A DNA stretch of 45,512 bases from a virus. The translations under genes were made by a program, and so were the position numbers. Shown here piece after piece: positions 7,181-14,917 of this stretch. Every line of letters starts with the position of its first letter. Within the stretch, counting starts at the first letter, position 1. Location: positions 1 to 45,512 of IMG/VR virus record IMGVR_UViG_3300048835_000760; one strand, 5' to 3'. The notes beneath the pieces were generated by a model that was given only the letters and a program-made list of their open reading frames with translations, was not told the DNA's origin and ran no database searches.

Positions 7181-7686
7181 CGGTATCCAATTTTTAAATA
7201 AAAATTCTCGCGCCAAATTTCTGGCCACTGCATTGCCTTCATATCGCCCCGGTAAATGTAGGATCCATTCACGCCTAGTAATATTCCGGAAGGGAAGGTA
7301 TATTCCGCACCGCCTTCTACACCGCCTATGGCATTGCCTCCAGCGGCATTGCGCCAAGCTACACCTACACGGCCGCCCAGGTACATTGAAATTTGTTCTT
7401 TCTCCCCAATGGTGAAGCGGGGCCCTAAGGAACCGTGTACATCAAAATAGCCTCCGGGAAGTTCTGCAAAACTTTCAAAGCCGGCACGGACGTAGACCGG
7501 GCCATTGTATTCGATATCTATCCCGATATCCAATCCGCTTTCTTTGATACTTGCGCCTGGATCTACATACAAAGAAGCTGCAAAGCTTTCCGTTTTGCCC
7601 AGGCGAAACTGTGCCGTGACGAAGGTCACGTTCATCAATAGCACGATGGCTATTGCCATTTTTAAAATTGTTACATTTGTTTTCAT
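7162..7686 (-). CDS. Exported outer-membrane beta-barrel-like protein
   Basis: The 174-residue precursor has a clear signal peptide (basic start, hydrophobic core AIAIVLLMNVTFV, cleavage after about TAQ). The mature part alternates short amphipathic strands with Gly/Asn turns and ends in an aromatic strand (NFYLKIGYRWNW), as in small Bacteroidota outer-membrane barrels. An exported surface protein among phage early genes suggests lysogenic conversion or blocking of a surface receptor. No homologue is identified by eye and the function is inferred. Confidence 0.65.
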   Translation of the reverse strand: MKTNVTILKMAIAIVLLMNVTFVTAQFRLGKTESFAASLYVDPGASIKESGLDIGIDIEYNGPVYVRAGFESFAELPGGYFDVHGSLGPRFTIGEKEQISMYLGGRVGVAWRNAAGGNAIGGVEGGAEYTFPSGILLGVNGSYIYRGDMKAMQWPEIWRENFYLKIGYRWNWRK

Positions 7687-7756
7687 GATTTTTAATCTGT
7701 TAAGGGTTATTAATTTAGAAGGGTGGTGTGCTTTCCTAGGGCGCCGCCCTTTGCTT

Positions 7757-7864
7757 TTAGTTCATTTCATTATTTTCATCGTAATAAGCATTTCGTATTG
7801 CTGAAATAATTACAGCAATCCCAATGATGATCCAGGCAATTATTATTATCCAAATCCAGTTCAT
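7757..7864 (-). CDS. 35-residue single-helix membrane peptide
   Basis: ATG at 7864 overlaps the stop of the upstream membrane gene as ATGA, and the frame ends at 7757. About 20 consecutive hydrophobic residues rich in Ile and Trp are followed by an acidic tail (YYDENNEMN). The overlap supports translation coupled to its neighbour. The function is unknown. Confidence 0.55.
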   Translation of the reverse strand: MNWIWIIIIAWIIIGIAVIISAIRNAYYDENNEMN

Positions 7865-8133
7865 TGGTTCATACTTTTTAGGCGTTCCAAACGCTGTTTT
7901 TCTTTTTTGGCAATACGCTTTTTGCGTTGGTAGGCTTTTATTTTTCTCCGGAAGAATCCTACTACCTCATTCCCAAAAATGAAAAGCCAGGGGAGGGGCC
8001 AAAAGATGGCCACCAACGGGATCAATATTTTATCGGTTTTGGTTTTCTCCTTATCAGCTGGAGAGCAAACCCAATAGGTGTATGCGCCGATAGCGATGTA
8101 CAGGGTGATTAGTGTTAGGATTTTTGTTTTCAT
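7861..8133 (-). CDS. Small two-helix membrane protein
   Basis: The 90-residue protein has hydrophobic segments at about residues 4-22 and 36-54, and a very basic helical C-terminus (RRKIKAYQRKKRIAKKEKQR). It is joined by ATGA overlaps to genes on both sides. A membrane-anchoring or superinfection-related early function is possible. No family is recognised. Confidence 0.6.
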   Translation of the reverse strand: MKTKILTLITLYIAIGAYTYWVCSPADKEKTKTDKILIPLVAIFWPLPWLFIFGNEVVGFFRRKIKAYQRKKRIAKKEKQRLERLKSMNQ

Positions 8134-8426
8134 ATTTCGTTTTTTACTAAATAAATACTAGCGTGAAATGCAGTGTTCAATGAAACAGTTTCCATATCAT
8201 CAATATCCATTTTGAATTGATGGAAATTGATTTCTGCAGGATGGCACCGGTGATGCTTTCTATTCAATTTCACAACAGCATTCCGCAGTAAATTCCTGAA
8301 TCCATTTAATGCATCATCTCCAGTAATTAGAGTTCCATCGAGAGCCAAAACATAATCTTTGATTTCTAAATACAGATTATTCTTAGGGCTGTATCGCGCG
8401 TTAACTTTGAAGAAGTATTTTTTCAT
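8130..8426 (-). CDS. Unknown early protein
   Basis: The 98-residue protein is of mixed alpha/beta composition with no recognised motif apart from a His/Cys-containing stretch (RKHHRCHPAE). It is 3 bases from the ParB-like gene upstream and overlaps the membrane gene downstream by 4 bases, so it belongs to the same transcript. Confidence 0.6.
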   Translation of the reverse strand: MKKYFFKVNARYSPKNNLYLEIKDYVLALDGTLITGDDALNGFRNLLRNAVVKLNRKHHRCHPAEINFHQFKMDIDDMETVSLNTAFHASIYLVKNEI

Positions 8427-8429
8427 AGC

Positions 8430-9155
8430 TTAAAAAATTACGGTTCTAATTGAATTTTTGAAATTGTACACCCTTTCAATATTATATATGTACAACTTTG
8501 GGCTTGCTTGTTTATCCATTTCGTTTGGAGCTTCAGAGATTTTTCTCTTCAGAACTTCAAAGTCGCAAAGTCCTTTGTCTTGTAATTTTTGAACGGCCAT
8601 AATCAGGTTACGGTCATTCCAAAATTTATATCTATCAAAAAGTTTTCTTGTTAATTCTATTAACTGAGAACTTTCTTCAAAATAGTTTACTTTAAATTCT
8701 CCGTCTCTGAACTTATCCATCCCACCTTGTCCGGATGCAATTTTATAGAACATTAGTAGATCTATTGAAACAGTATAAATTGTCTCATAGGTTTTCATAA
8801 ATTCCTTCAGAATTTTATAATCTTCAACACCCAGACGGACATAACAGTCAAGAAAATCTTTACTGCCCCACTTATCGCTTCGTGAATTGAGCCTGGCAAT
8901 CTGTTTTAAGTTTAATGGTTCACATTCTACATAGAATACAGGCTCTTCCAAACGAACGGAAGTTTCAAATCTATGTTGGCCATCTACTATTTTTAGTTTT
9001 CCATTTTCCGGATATACTATAATTGGACAATAAGGGAGCAGGTTCAAACCTTTATTAATGTCATCCATCAATCGCTCTACCTTTTTTTCATTGATAACCC
9101 GGTTCCCCAGGATAGTATCAAACTTTTCGTAATCTTTTGTTGTTTTAATTTCCAT
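8430..9155 (-). CDS. ParB-like DGQHR-motif protein
   Basis: The 241-residue product has the ParB/Srx-fold signature VDGQHR at residues 57-62, preceded by a strand pattern (PIIVYPENGKLKI) typical of this fold. The rest is helical without a clear HTH. Such proteins range from CTP-dependent DNA partition factors to nucleases and DNA-modification partners. It lies downstream of the primase-helicase and an iteron-like repeat, so a role in replication, partition or host DNA processing is plausible. It overlaps the gene upstream by 11 bases. Confidence 0.7.
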   Translation of the reverse strand: MEIKTTKDYEKFDTILGNRVINEKKVERLMDDINKGLNLLPYCPIIVYPENGKLKIVDGQHRFETSVRLEEPVFYVECEPLNLKQIARLNSRSDKWGSKDFLDCYVRLGVEDYKILKEFMKTYETIYTVSIDLLMFYKIASGQGGMDKFRDGEFKVNYFEESSQLIELTRKLFDRYKFWNDRNLIMAVQKLQDKGLCDFEVLKRKISEAPNEMDKQASPKLYIYNIERVYNFKNSIRTVIF

Positions 9156-9339
9156 TTTTAAACGTGTTATTGGTTATTTCTATCAATCTCCAGAGGGAGT
9201 ACATTCTTACCTTTTCGTACATTCTTTCATCATCTTCATAATTCATAATGTAGCGGAGCGCTCTAGCGCTTTTCTTTACTTCTTCCTCAGTATTGCTCTG
9301 GGAGAATATTTTTGATATTTCTAACGGATGGTACATCAT
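9145..9339 (-). CDS. 64-residue unknown helical protein
   Basis: I choose the ATG at 9339 because it overlaps the previous stop as ATGA, the usual junction in this operon. A longer form from 9387 would overlap by 52 bases. The product is helical, with an acidic centre (NYEDDERMYEKVRMY). No family is recognised. Confidence 0.5.
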   Translation of the reverse strand: MMYHPLEISKIFSQSNTEEEVKKSARALRYIMNYEDDERMYEKVRMYSLWRLIEITNNTFKNGN

Positions 9340-9587
9340 ACGTCCAAGGATGAAATGGGTACATAGATCATATCGTTCCTCAGCCACTCGGCGAGCTCGC
9401 CCGGATCTGTTTCCAGTGAAATGATTTCGGGCTTATTGTCAAACTTTCCGGTTATCATACTTTTTAACCAGAAAGGTTGGCCGCGTTTTAATGTTCGGCT
9501 ATCAATTTTTAGATCCTCCGGTTCCGCTTTTCGTAACTTGATTGTTACCTGAACAACTTCCTGTTTTTCTGAAATTAAATTTTCCAT
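9336..9587 (-). CDS. Unknown early protein
   Basis: The protein has 83 residues from ATG 9587; an in-frame ATG at 9629 would add 14 residues over the repeat region and is less likely. It begins with a Lys/Glu-rich segment and has mixed structure with no recognised motif. It is the first gene after the repeat-bearing gap downstream of the primase. Confidence 0.5.
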   Translation of the reverse strand: MENLISEKQEVVQVTIKLRKAEPEDLKIDSRTLKRGQPFWLKSMITGKFDNKPEIISLETDPGELAEWLRNDMIYVPISSLDV

Positions 9588-9620
9588 AGCTCTCGCGTTA
9601 TAGTGAAAATGGGTTTTTAG

Positions 9621-9787
9621 TTTCAACACATCTACACCGTTGATTTTCAGTTAATTAATTCTTAATTTGTGTTGAAATGGTTTGATTCTTAAAACAACTT
9701 CAAACACTTTCAAACCGTTTCAACACCTTTTTTTTTAATTCAATTTCTTCATTTTTAATAGTTTATAGAATGTGTTGAAACGTTTGA
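9621..9787. repeat. GTGTTGAAA iteron-like repeats beside the primase gene
   Basis: Four copies of GTGTTGAAA occur in about 160 bases: complement at 9621-9629, direct at 9669-9677, complement at 9718-9726 and direct at 9772-9780. Three extend to a 16-17-base unit, GTGTTGAAA(C/T)G(G)TTTGA, at 9669-9685, 9710-9726 (complement) and 9772-9787. The segment has no supported gene. The location after the primase-helicase gene suggests an origin or regulatory site. Confidence 0.55.
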
Positions 9788-9790
9788 AAC

Positions 9791-12700
9791 TCAAAACGGC
9801 AATTCGCCCCCGTCTTTATCATTGTTTTTTTCTTCAGGGGTTGCAGGGGACGGAAACAAAGAGTTTTCGTGCACCTGAAAATCTACAGCAAACTTGATCT
9901 CGTCAGAAATCGGGATCTGCTGAAGGTTTACCTGATAGGCGCTTGTAGCTTTGCTATCGCGCCCAGGAGCAAACCGAACCCCGGATATTGCATCTACCCA
10001 CGCCTTGTCTTTTTTCAAGCTGTCCATCATCACGCCTTTTGCCGGAGCAGAATCCCTATACTGTACATACCACTGCCTGGACACACGGTTGTAGCAGCTC
10101 GTAAAATTGAAGTAGAGATTGTCGCCCTCCAGCTTGAGATCCCTGCCAACTTTAATTTGGTCCGCAAGCGTTCCCCGCATCGATGCCAGGAAACAATCCC
10201 ACCATCTATTAATGATGCTGGCCGTACTCATTTTATTCATCTGCAGTTCGATTGTTTTATCGAAATGCGCCATCATTTCTACGTGGGTAAAAGGGAAGTG
10301 TACTTCCGGAACATTCTGAAACATTTGAAAGAAGGTTCCCAAAACCGAAAGGTTCGTGACCATACGACTATTTGCCTCTTCATGTCGCTGTGAAAGCGTC
10401 GCTTTAAATTCCCTGAATTTAACTTTGAAATTATTTTTTACCGCTTCCCTATGGGCTAGAAATACATCCGTAAAACCGGATATCCCTTTTTTGTTCATAT
10501 CGGCAAGTTTCTCATATTCCTTAATCTCAGCATCGTCAAAGCTTGTTTTGTCCATAAAATTCCAAATCAATCGCGTGATCAATGCTTCCTGATCGGGCGC
10601 ATAGTTGCCAGTCATAATTACGGACGAAAGAATCGGGATGCTTTCCGTACCCACGTGGCTATCTATATTTCCACGTTTATAACCGCGACGGTCCCAAAGG
10701 CCTTTAAGAACACCGTCAAGTTTGGGATCTCCATTTTTATATTCCGAGAGCTGCGATATCGTATTTGCGAATTGAGCAAATTCCCGAACCTGTGCTTTAA
10801 TGGTACTTACACCACCCTCAAGGTTGATTGCCGTTTGTGGATGGCCAAAAAAACTTTGGCAACAATCGGCTAGAAGATCTTTTCCTGATGAAGCTGGTCC
10901 AAAAAGGAACAGCATTGGAAATGAATTGATTTGAGAAACAACTATATCCTGGAACATACTGGCCACGGAAAATAAAATTCCCATCATTCCGTGGTTCCGG
11001 TGAACCTTAATTACTTGAGCAGCATAATTTTGAAAAGTCAGTTTCTCCGGAGAAATTGAAATCAATTTCTTTTGTGCCTCAAATTTGTAAAGATTATTAC
11101 GATAGATCTGGTTGGCTGATGGAACGTAATACATGACATCATCCTTTTCAAAAACTCCATTTTCATCAATGGCAATTGGATCTTTTTTTGGTACGGTAAT
11201 TTTATTGTTCCAAACCCAAAATCCTTCAGGTTGCCAACCAAGTACGTCAACCTTTCGGCCGGTGCCCATTCCATCAAATAAGTAAGTCTTTAGCAGTTCG
11301 TGTTCTTTGCGGCCACCCTTCCATCTAAAATTACCGTGCGCCGTAACCGCATTTTCAAATGCCTGAGGCGAATTCATATCTGCAGACTGCATATCAAAAA
11401 TGCGCTCGAGATTATGAATGTTTTTTATGCGGACCAATTTCATTGGAAATTTTTCGTCCTGCATATGCTGAATAATTTCAATGCTGAAATTAGAAACCGA
11501 TCTAAAATGGTATGGCGGCCCTTCGTTACTTTGAACCCAAATTTGATTATTTGCCTGGAACATTTCGTATCTTTCGATTGTTGGGCGAAGCTTTTCAATG
11601 GGTTCTTTAATTCCTTCCGGAAGCTCATAAAAAGTATCTGGCTGCCACTTCACCTCAATTTCATTTATTTCGGCCTCCTTCATATACTTTTTAAGTTGGG
11701 TAACAGTTGTACTGCTTTCCTTGGCAAGCCATTTTAAGTACAGATCCTGCATTGAAACATCTTCAATCTTTGCAATTATCTCTGTTAACTTTTTTGCCTC
11801 CTGTGCAATTCCTACGGCATCTTTATCCTTAAAAGAATGGTCCATTAAAAACTTAAATCCATCCTCCCGGTATGTTACTTTATCCAATTCCTTCAAACCT
11901 TCAGCTTGAATAGTTTTTTCATATAGACGGACAAAATCATCAGGATCTATTCCTGGTGTAAGCGCTACAATTTGAACACGGAATTGAAGCTTCATAAATT
12001 CAGGAATGTATTTCAGCATAGCTTTTATTCCGGCGGGATCCTGATCCAAACAAAAAACAATGCGATCGCATAATTTTCTCAAAAGCTTCATTTGCTTTAT
12101 AGCTATTGCTGTTCCACAGGATGCTATAGTATTTTTAATACCGTGTGTTTGCCAGGCAATCACATCATTATATCCTTCAACCAACCAAGCTTCACCTTTT
12201 TTCACAATACTTTCCCTGGCTTCGTGAAGACCGTACCAAAAAGAATCTTTTTTGTAGAGCTCACTGTCTGAAGAATTGAGCCACTTGGCATACTTTTTAT
12301 CGGTAGATAAACTACGCCCAGCAAGCCCCACAGGTAACAGGGAAGACCCTTTGCGCTCTATTAGGGGGTAGATTACACGATCTACCCACTTATCGGTATT
12401 TTTGTCTGATACAAGACCTATTTCCTGAGCATCCTTAACGCGGCCTTGTTCTTTGCACAGATTATAAATAAACTGGTTACCGGGGGCGTAGCCAATTCTA
12501 TATTCTTCCGCAATTTCTTTTGTGTATTTTCTTTTCCCGTAAACCTCCAGCTTTGCACGATGATCTTCCGGCAGTGCGTGGAACTGCTCTTCATATTTAC
12601 GGATGGTAGCTTCCAAAAGTGGGCGCAGCGCTTCCCTTTTTTCCTGCTTTTCGTGATACAATTTTGCTTGTTGGCTATCCTCATATTCCAATTCAATGGA

Positions 12701-12979
12701 ATATTTTCTTGCCAAAGTTTCAATGGCTTCAGGATATGTGCAACCGGTCCTCGCCATTACAAAAGATATTGCTGAGTTGCCACCCTTACCGGATGAAAAA
12801 TCTTTCCAAATACCTTTGGATGGAGAAACCATAAAGCTTCCGGACTGTTCATCAGTCCAGGGGGAAAGTCCTTTAAAGGTGGCACCTGATTTTTTTAGGT
12901 CCACATAGTCCCTAATTACTTCAACCAGGTCTGAAGCTTCCCAGATTTTTTCGATGATATCTTTTTTTATGAATGGCAT
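9791..12979 (-). CDS. Primase-helicase fusion (DnaG-like Toprim plus P-loop NTPase)
   Basis: The 1062-residue replication protein should prime and unwind phage DNA. Residues 1-100 align with the CHC2 zinc-finger domain (FKGLSPWTDE, SFMVSPSKGIWKDFSSGKGG), but all four zinc ligands are replaced. The Toprim catalytic core follows, with EGYNDV at 268-273 and DQDPAG at 312-317. A helicase-type ATPase has Walker A GPASSGKD at 694-701 and an arginine-rich segment after LITRLIWNF. It is the largest gene of the early operon and overlaps the small gene before it by 13 bases. The zinc-free finger seems characteristic of some Bacteroidota phage primases. Confidence 0.88.
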   Translation of the reverse strand: MPFIKKDIIEKIWEASDLVEVIRDYVDLKKSGATFKGLSPWTDEQSGSFMVSPSKGIWKDFSSGKGGNSAISFVMARTGCTYPEAIETLARKYSIELEYEDSQQAKLYHEKQEKREALRPLLEATIRKYEEQFHALPEDHRAKLEVYGKRKYTKEIAEEYRIGYAPGNQFIYNLCKEQGRVKDAQEIGLVSDKNTDKWVDRVIYPLIERKGSSLLPVGLAGRSLSTDKKYAKWLNSSDSELYKKDSFWYGLHEARESIVKKGEAWLVEGYNDVIAWQTHGIKNTIASCGTAIAIKQMKLLRKLCDRIVFCLDQDPAGIKAMLKYIPEFMKLQFRVQIVALTPGIDPDDFVRLYEKTIQAEGLKELDKVTYREDGFKFLMDHSFKDKDAVGIAQEAKKLTEIIAKIEDVSMQDLYLKWLAKESSTTVTQLKKYMKEAEINEIEVKWQPDTFYELPEGIKEPIEKLRPTIERYEMFQANNQIWVQSNEGPPYHFRSVSNFSIEIIQHMQDEKFPMKLVRIKNIHNLERIFDMQSADMNSPQAFENAVTAHGNFRWKGGRKEHELLKTYLFDGMGTGRKVDVLGWQPEGFWVWNNKITVPKKDPIAIDENGVFEKDDVMYYVPSANQIYRNNLYKFEAQKKLISISPEKLTFQNYAAQVIKVHRNHGMMGILFSVASMFQDIVVSQINSFPMLFLFGPASSGKDLLADCCQSFFGHPQTAINLEGGVSTIKAQVREFAQFANTISQLSEYKNGDPKLDGVLKGLWDRRGYKRGNIDSHVGTESIPILSSVIMTGNYAPDQEALITRLIWNFMDKTSFDDAEIKEYEKLADMNKKGISGFTDVFLAHREAVKNNFKVKFREFKATLSQRHEEANSRMVTNLSVLGTFFQMFQNVPEVHFPFTHVEMMAHFDKTIELQMNKMSTASIINRWWDCFLASMRGTLADQIKVGRDLKLEGDNLYFNFTSCYNRVSRQWYVQYRDSAPAKGVMMDSLKKDKAWVDAISGVRFAPGRDSKATSAYQVNLQQIPISDEIKFAVDFQVHENSLFPSPATPEEKNNDKDGGELPF

Positions 12980-13119
12980 TTATTTGGGGCTTCTACTGTG
13001 TTCAACATATGTGCTGCACTTAGGGCAGCTGTTATTTTGTTCGCTGTGTCGGCGGCATAATCCATCGACATATAAGTATTTTCACGCAATACTTTTATTG
13101 TGATTTCTTCCGGTGTCAT
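12967..13119 (-). CDS. 50-residue unknown protein upstream of primase
   Basis: ATG at 13119 overlaps the previous stop as ATGA, and the frame ends 13 bases inside the primase gene. It is a helical, Ala/Thr-rich peptide with no recognised motif. Overlap at both ends supports expression as part of the replication transcript. Confidence 0.5.
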   Translation of the reverse strand: MTPEEITIKVLRENTYMSMDYAADTANKITAALSAAHMLNTVEAPNKCHS

Positions 13120-13262
13120 ATTGATAGCTTTTCAATTTCACTTAAAATGGGCGCACACAACTTTTTCTTTTCCTCAGGTGTGAACAAATCACTTTCCTGG
13201 TATTGCTTTAGGTTTGCCCGTAGCAGGTTTAGTTTTGATTGGGTTGGGGTTTCGGGGGTCAT
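13116..13262 (-). CDS. 48-residue unknown helical protein
   Basis: ATG at 13262 overlaps the previous stop as ATGA, and its own stop overlaps the next ATG the same way. The product is predicted to be helical and charged (LLRANLKQYQESD, PEEKKKLC). The function is unknown. Confidence 0.5.
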   Translation of the reverse strand: MTPETPTQSKLNLLRANLKQYQESDLFTPEEKKKLCAPILSEIEKLSI

Positions 13263-13669
13263 TCTATTTCCTCTAAATCATTAGTTGTTTCAAAAAATGT
13301 TTTCATTTTGAGTAGATCATCAAGGTTGAATGATTTTCTCTTTAGTCTTCCCTTTATTTGCTTCTTGGTTAATTCAACCCCGAACAAATCAAAATTTACA
13401 TCTGCATCATCGAAGTCATAAGCTTCACCAGTTTCCAACCATTGATATTTTTTCTTAAATAAGTAAAGAAGGGTTAATTCAGCCTGGTATTTTTCTCCAT
13501 CGAAAAAACCCACACAATCCGCAGCTGTAATATCCAAGAGATAAAGCTTGTCTTCCAGCGTCATGCTTTTTACCTTTTCAAGAAAAAGCATTTGAGTATC
13601 GTTGAAATAATGCGTGATTGCATTATTATCTAGATAGCTATCTTCCCGATCGTCTAACCATTTTCCCAT
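13259..13669 (-). CDS. Unknown acidic protein
   Basis: The product has 136 residues from ATG 13669. A longer frame from 13744 would run into the structured segment and is rejected. It is acidic and helical (MTLEDKLYLLDITAADCVGFFDGEKY) with a basic stretch near the C-terminus. It is the first gene of the replication operon downstream of the RNA-like segment. No family is recognised. Confidence 0.6.
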   Translation of the reverse strand: MGKWLDDREDSYLDNNAITHYFNDTQMLFLEKVKSMTLEDKLYLLDITAADCVGFFDGEKYQAELTLLYLFKKKYQWLETGEAYDFDDADVNFDLFGVELTKKQIKGRLKRKSFNLDDLLKMKTFFETTNDLEEIE

Positions 13670-13684
13670 ATTAAAATTTTTATT

Positions 13685-13945
13685 TCGCCAAACGCTTGGA
13701 ATCGAACCAAGAACAGGGTTCAGCAATTGCTTGTTATGTATCAAGCAAAAGGTTCAGCCTGTTTCCGGAGCATCTCTCCTTATGCTCCCGTTTGTTTGAC
13801 CAGGTGGGGTTCCTATCAGTCCCCGGCCAAAGTCTGGAATGTTATTAACCGTGTCGCATTACCATCCACGTCTTGGGGGATGTTTGGTAGTCTGCTATAC
13901 TTTGGCAGACCCAGAGCCCCTACTATTCACCAGTATTCCCTTTAA
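13685..13945 (-). ncRNA. Candidate structured RNA with tRNA-like cloverleaf
   Basis: This 280-base gap between leftward genes has no convincing frame but dense complementarity. The 3' part forms a closed four-way junction: closing stem 13689-13694/13789-13794, a canonical T-arm-like hairpin 13695-13711 (5-bp stem, loop TTCGATT on the minus strand), a stem 13712-13717/13758-13763 with inner stem 13727-13733/13742-13748, and a 7-bp hairpin 13767-13788. Only three bases at the junction are unpaired. The 5' part has hairpins at 13890-13910 and 13806-13824, and a possible pseudoknot pairing 13826-13832 with 13900-13906. Proportions do not fit a normal tRNA, tmRNA or hammerhead. The strand is inferred from the operon and the T-loop sense. 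Confidence 0.55.
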
Positions 13946-13949
13946 CCGT

Positions 13950-14198
13950 TTATTCGTAAGTAATTGTGATACCTGCACCTGAGCGCTTTAGTTGATAAGC
14001 GTGCGGTATGCCGTTGTACTGCTTATGCTCCTGGAGCTTCCGCAAATGGTGCTCGTTTAATGGTTCCTTTACGTGGCAGCTTACTTCAGTAAAGCGGCCA
14101 TCGTCATCAGGTCCTTTGGTTTTGTTTGTGCCTTTGTCTCCAAAGATCTCAGCGAAACCGCGCTGGATTTTCTGCATGTTTTCTCTTGAAATTGCCAT
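13950..14198 (-). CDS. Unknown early protein
   Basis: The 82-residue protein has a basic helical N-terminus (ISRENMQKIQRGFAEIFG) and a central region with Asp, His and Cys. It sits between a strong leftward terminator and the structured RNA segment, so it may be the first gene of the replication transcript or be reached by antitermination. No family is recognised. Confidence 0.55.
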   Translation of the reverse strand: MAISRENMQKIQRGFAEIFGDKGTNKTKGPDDDGRFTEVSCHVKEPLNEHHLRKLQEHKQYNGIPHAYQLKRSGAGITITYE

Positions 14199-14239
14199 TG
14201 GTATATGTATTAAATTAAACTTGAGTTACTTTTTAAAAA

Positions 14240-14263
14240 CCGCCCAGCTCCTCAGCCGGGCGG
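14240..14263 (-). terminator. Leftward intrinsic terminator after the regulator genes
   Basis: On the minus strand CCGCCCGGCT-GAGG-AGCTGGGCGG forms a 10-bp stem with one G-T pair, followed by TTTTTAAAA. It lies between the LuxR-type regulator and the replication genes, a natural place for control by antitermination. Confidence 0.8.
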
Positions 14264-14337
14264 GCATTAATAACCTAAAAAAACCTATTTCAATTAAGAA
14301 AAAAGGGTAATTGAAAGAACGTAGCGTGTAGGGCGAA

Positions 14338-14904
14338 CTACACTATTGTAAGGTTGCGGCTTATCAAGGCCACTTCCTGTTTTGTCTGTACACCAAGCAC
14401 CGCATACAATTGTTTTTTTAGTAAATGATATGTGCCCAGGGGCAGATCCATTTTTTCTGCGATAACTTCATTGGTGTCGGTTCCGGAAAGCAAGCGCATA
14501 AGCTTTACGAGTTGTAATGTTAAGCGCGTGCCATTGATAATGGGCATCTTGCATAGGATTCCCTCTGCAGAACAGCCTCCGCGGTGGGGGCACGGGTGAA
14601 ATTCGCCGTCCTGCAGTTGGTTATCCTTGATGTCGGCCTCGTAGTCAAGACCTCCAAAGCGGCACCCTGCGAATTGGTGGACTTGCTTCATTGAGGAGCC
14701 AGGGTGCCATTGTTCTAATATTTTTTTTGATTCGGGTTCGGCTTCCATTTTTTCCAATAAAATAGCTATAAGAGCAAATGGAGCTTGGGAAAATGGCTTG
14801 ACTTGGCCATCGCTAAGAATTTTAAGACCTTGATCTGGATGATTGAATATTTCAACATCAGGTCCGAATAAGCCAGGGTGAAAATTGTTTGTGGTTGTTT
14901 CCAT
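14338..14904 (-). CDS. LuxR-type HTH regulator with Cys cluster; late activator candidate
   Basis: The 188-residue protein ends in a LuxR/GerE-type helix-turn-helix (LTLQLVKLMRLLSGTDTNEV, then a recognition helix around PLGTYHLLKKQLYAVLG). The middle has a putative metal-binding cluster (AGCRFGG, CPHRGGCSAEGILC). This architecture appears in Bacteroidota prophages next to the immunity region. It is the second gene of the leftward early transcript and is followed by a terminator. It is the most likely activator of the TGTCACA late promoters, which is inference. DNA binding itself is well supported by the motif. Confidence 0.7.
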   Translation of the reverse strand: METTTNNFHPGLFGPDVEIFNHPDQGLKILSDGQVKPFSQAPFALIAILLEKMEAEPESKKILEQWHPGSSMKQVHQFAGCRFGGLDYEADIKDNQLQDGEFHPCPHRGGCSAEGILCKMPIINGTRLTLQLVKLMRLLSGTDTNEVIAEKMDLPLGTYHLLKKQLYAVLGVQTKQEVALISRNLTIV

Positions 14905-14917
14905 AGTTTTAAATGTG

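Noticed and set aside
13689-13794. Ordinary tRNA gene
   Set aside because: The T-arm is canonical, but the D-like arm has a 7-bp stem, the anticodon-like arm is far too long with an 8-base loop, and the two linker bases after the acceptor and the variable loop are missing.
13685-13945. tmRNA or hammerhead ribozyme
   Set aside because: The closing stem is local to the 3' part and does not join the RNA ends, no tag frame is seen, and a CTGATGA...GAAA hammerhead core is absent (only a CTGATAG near-match).
13727-13945. Rightward coding frame over the structured segment
   Set aside because: Composition is not protein-like, it opposes all neighbours, and the base-paired structure explains the sequence better.
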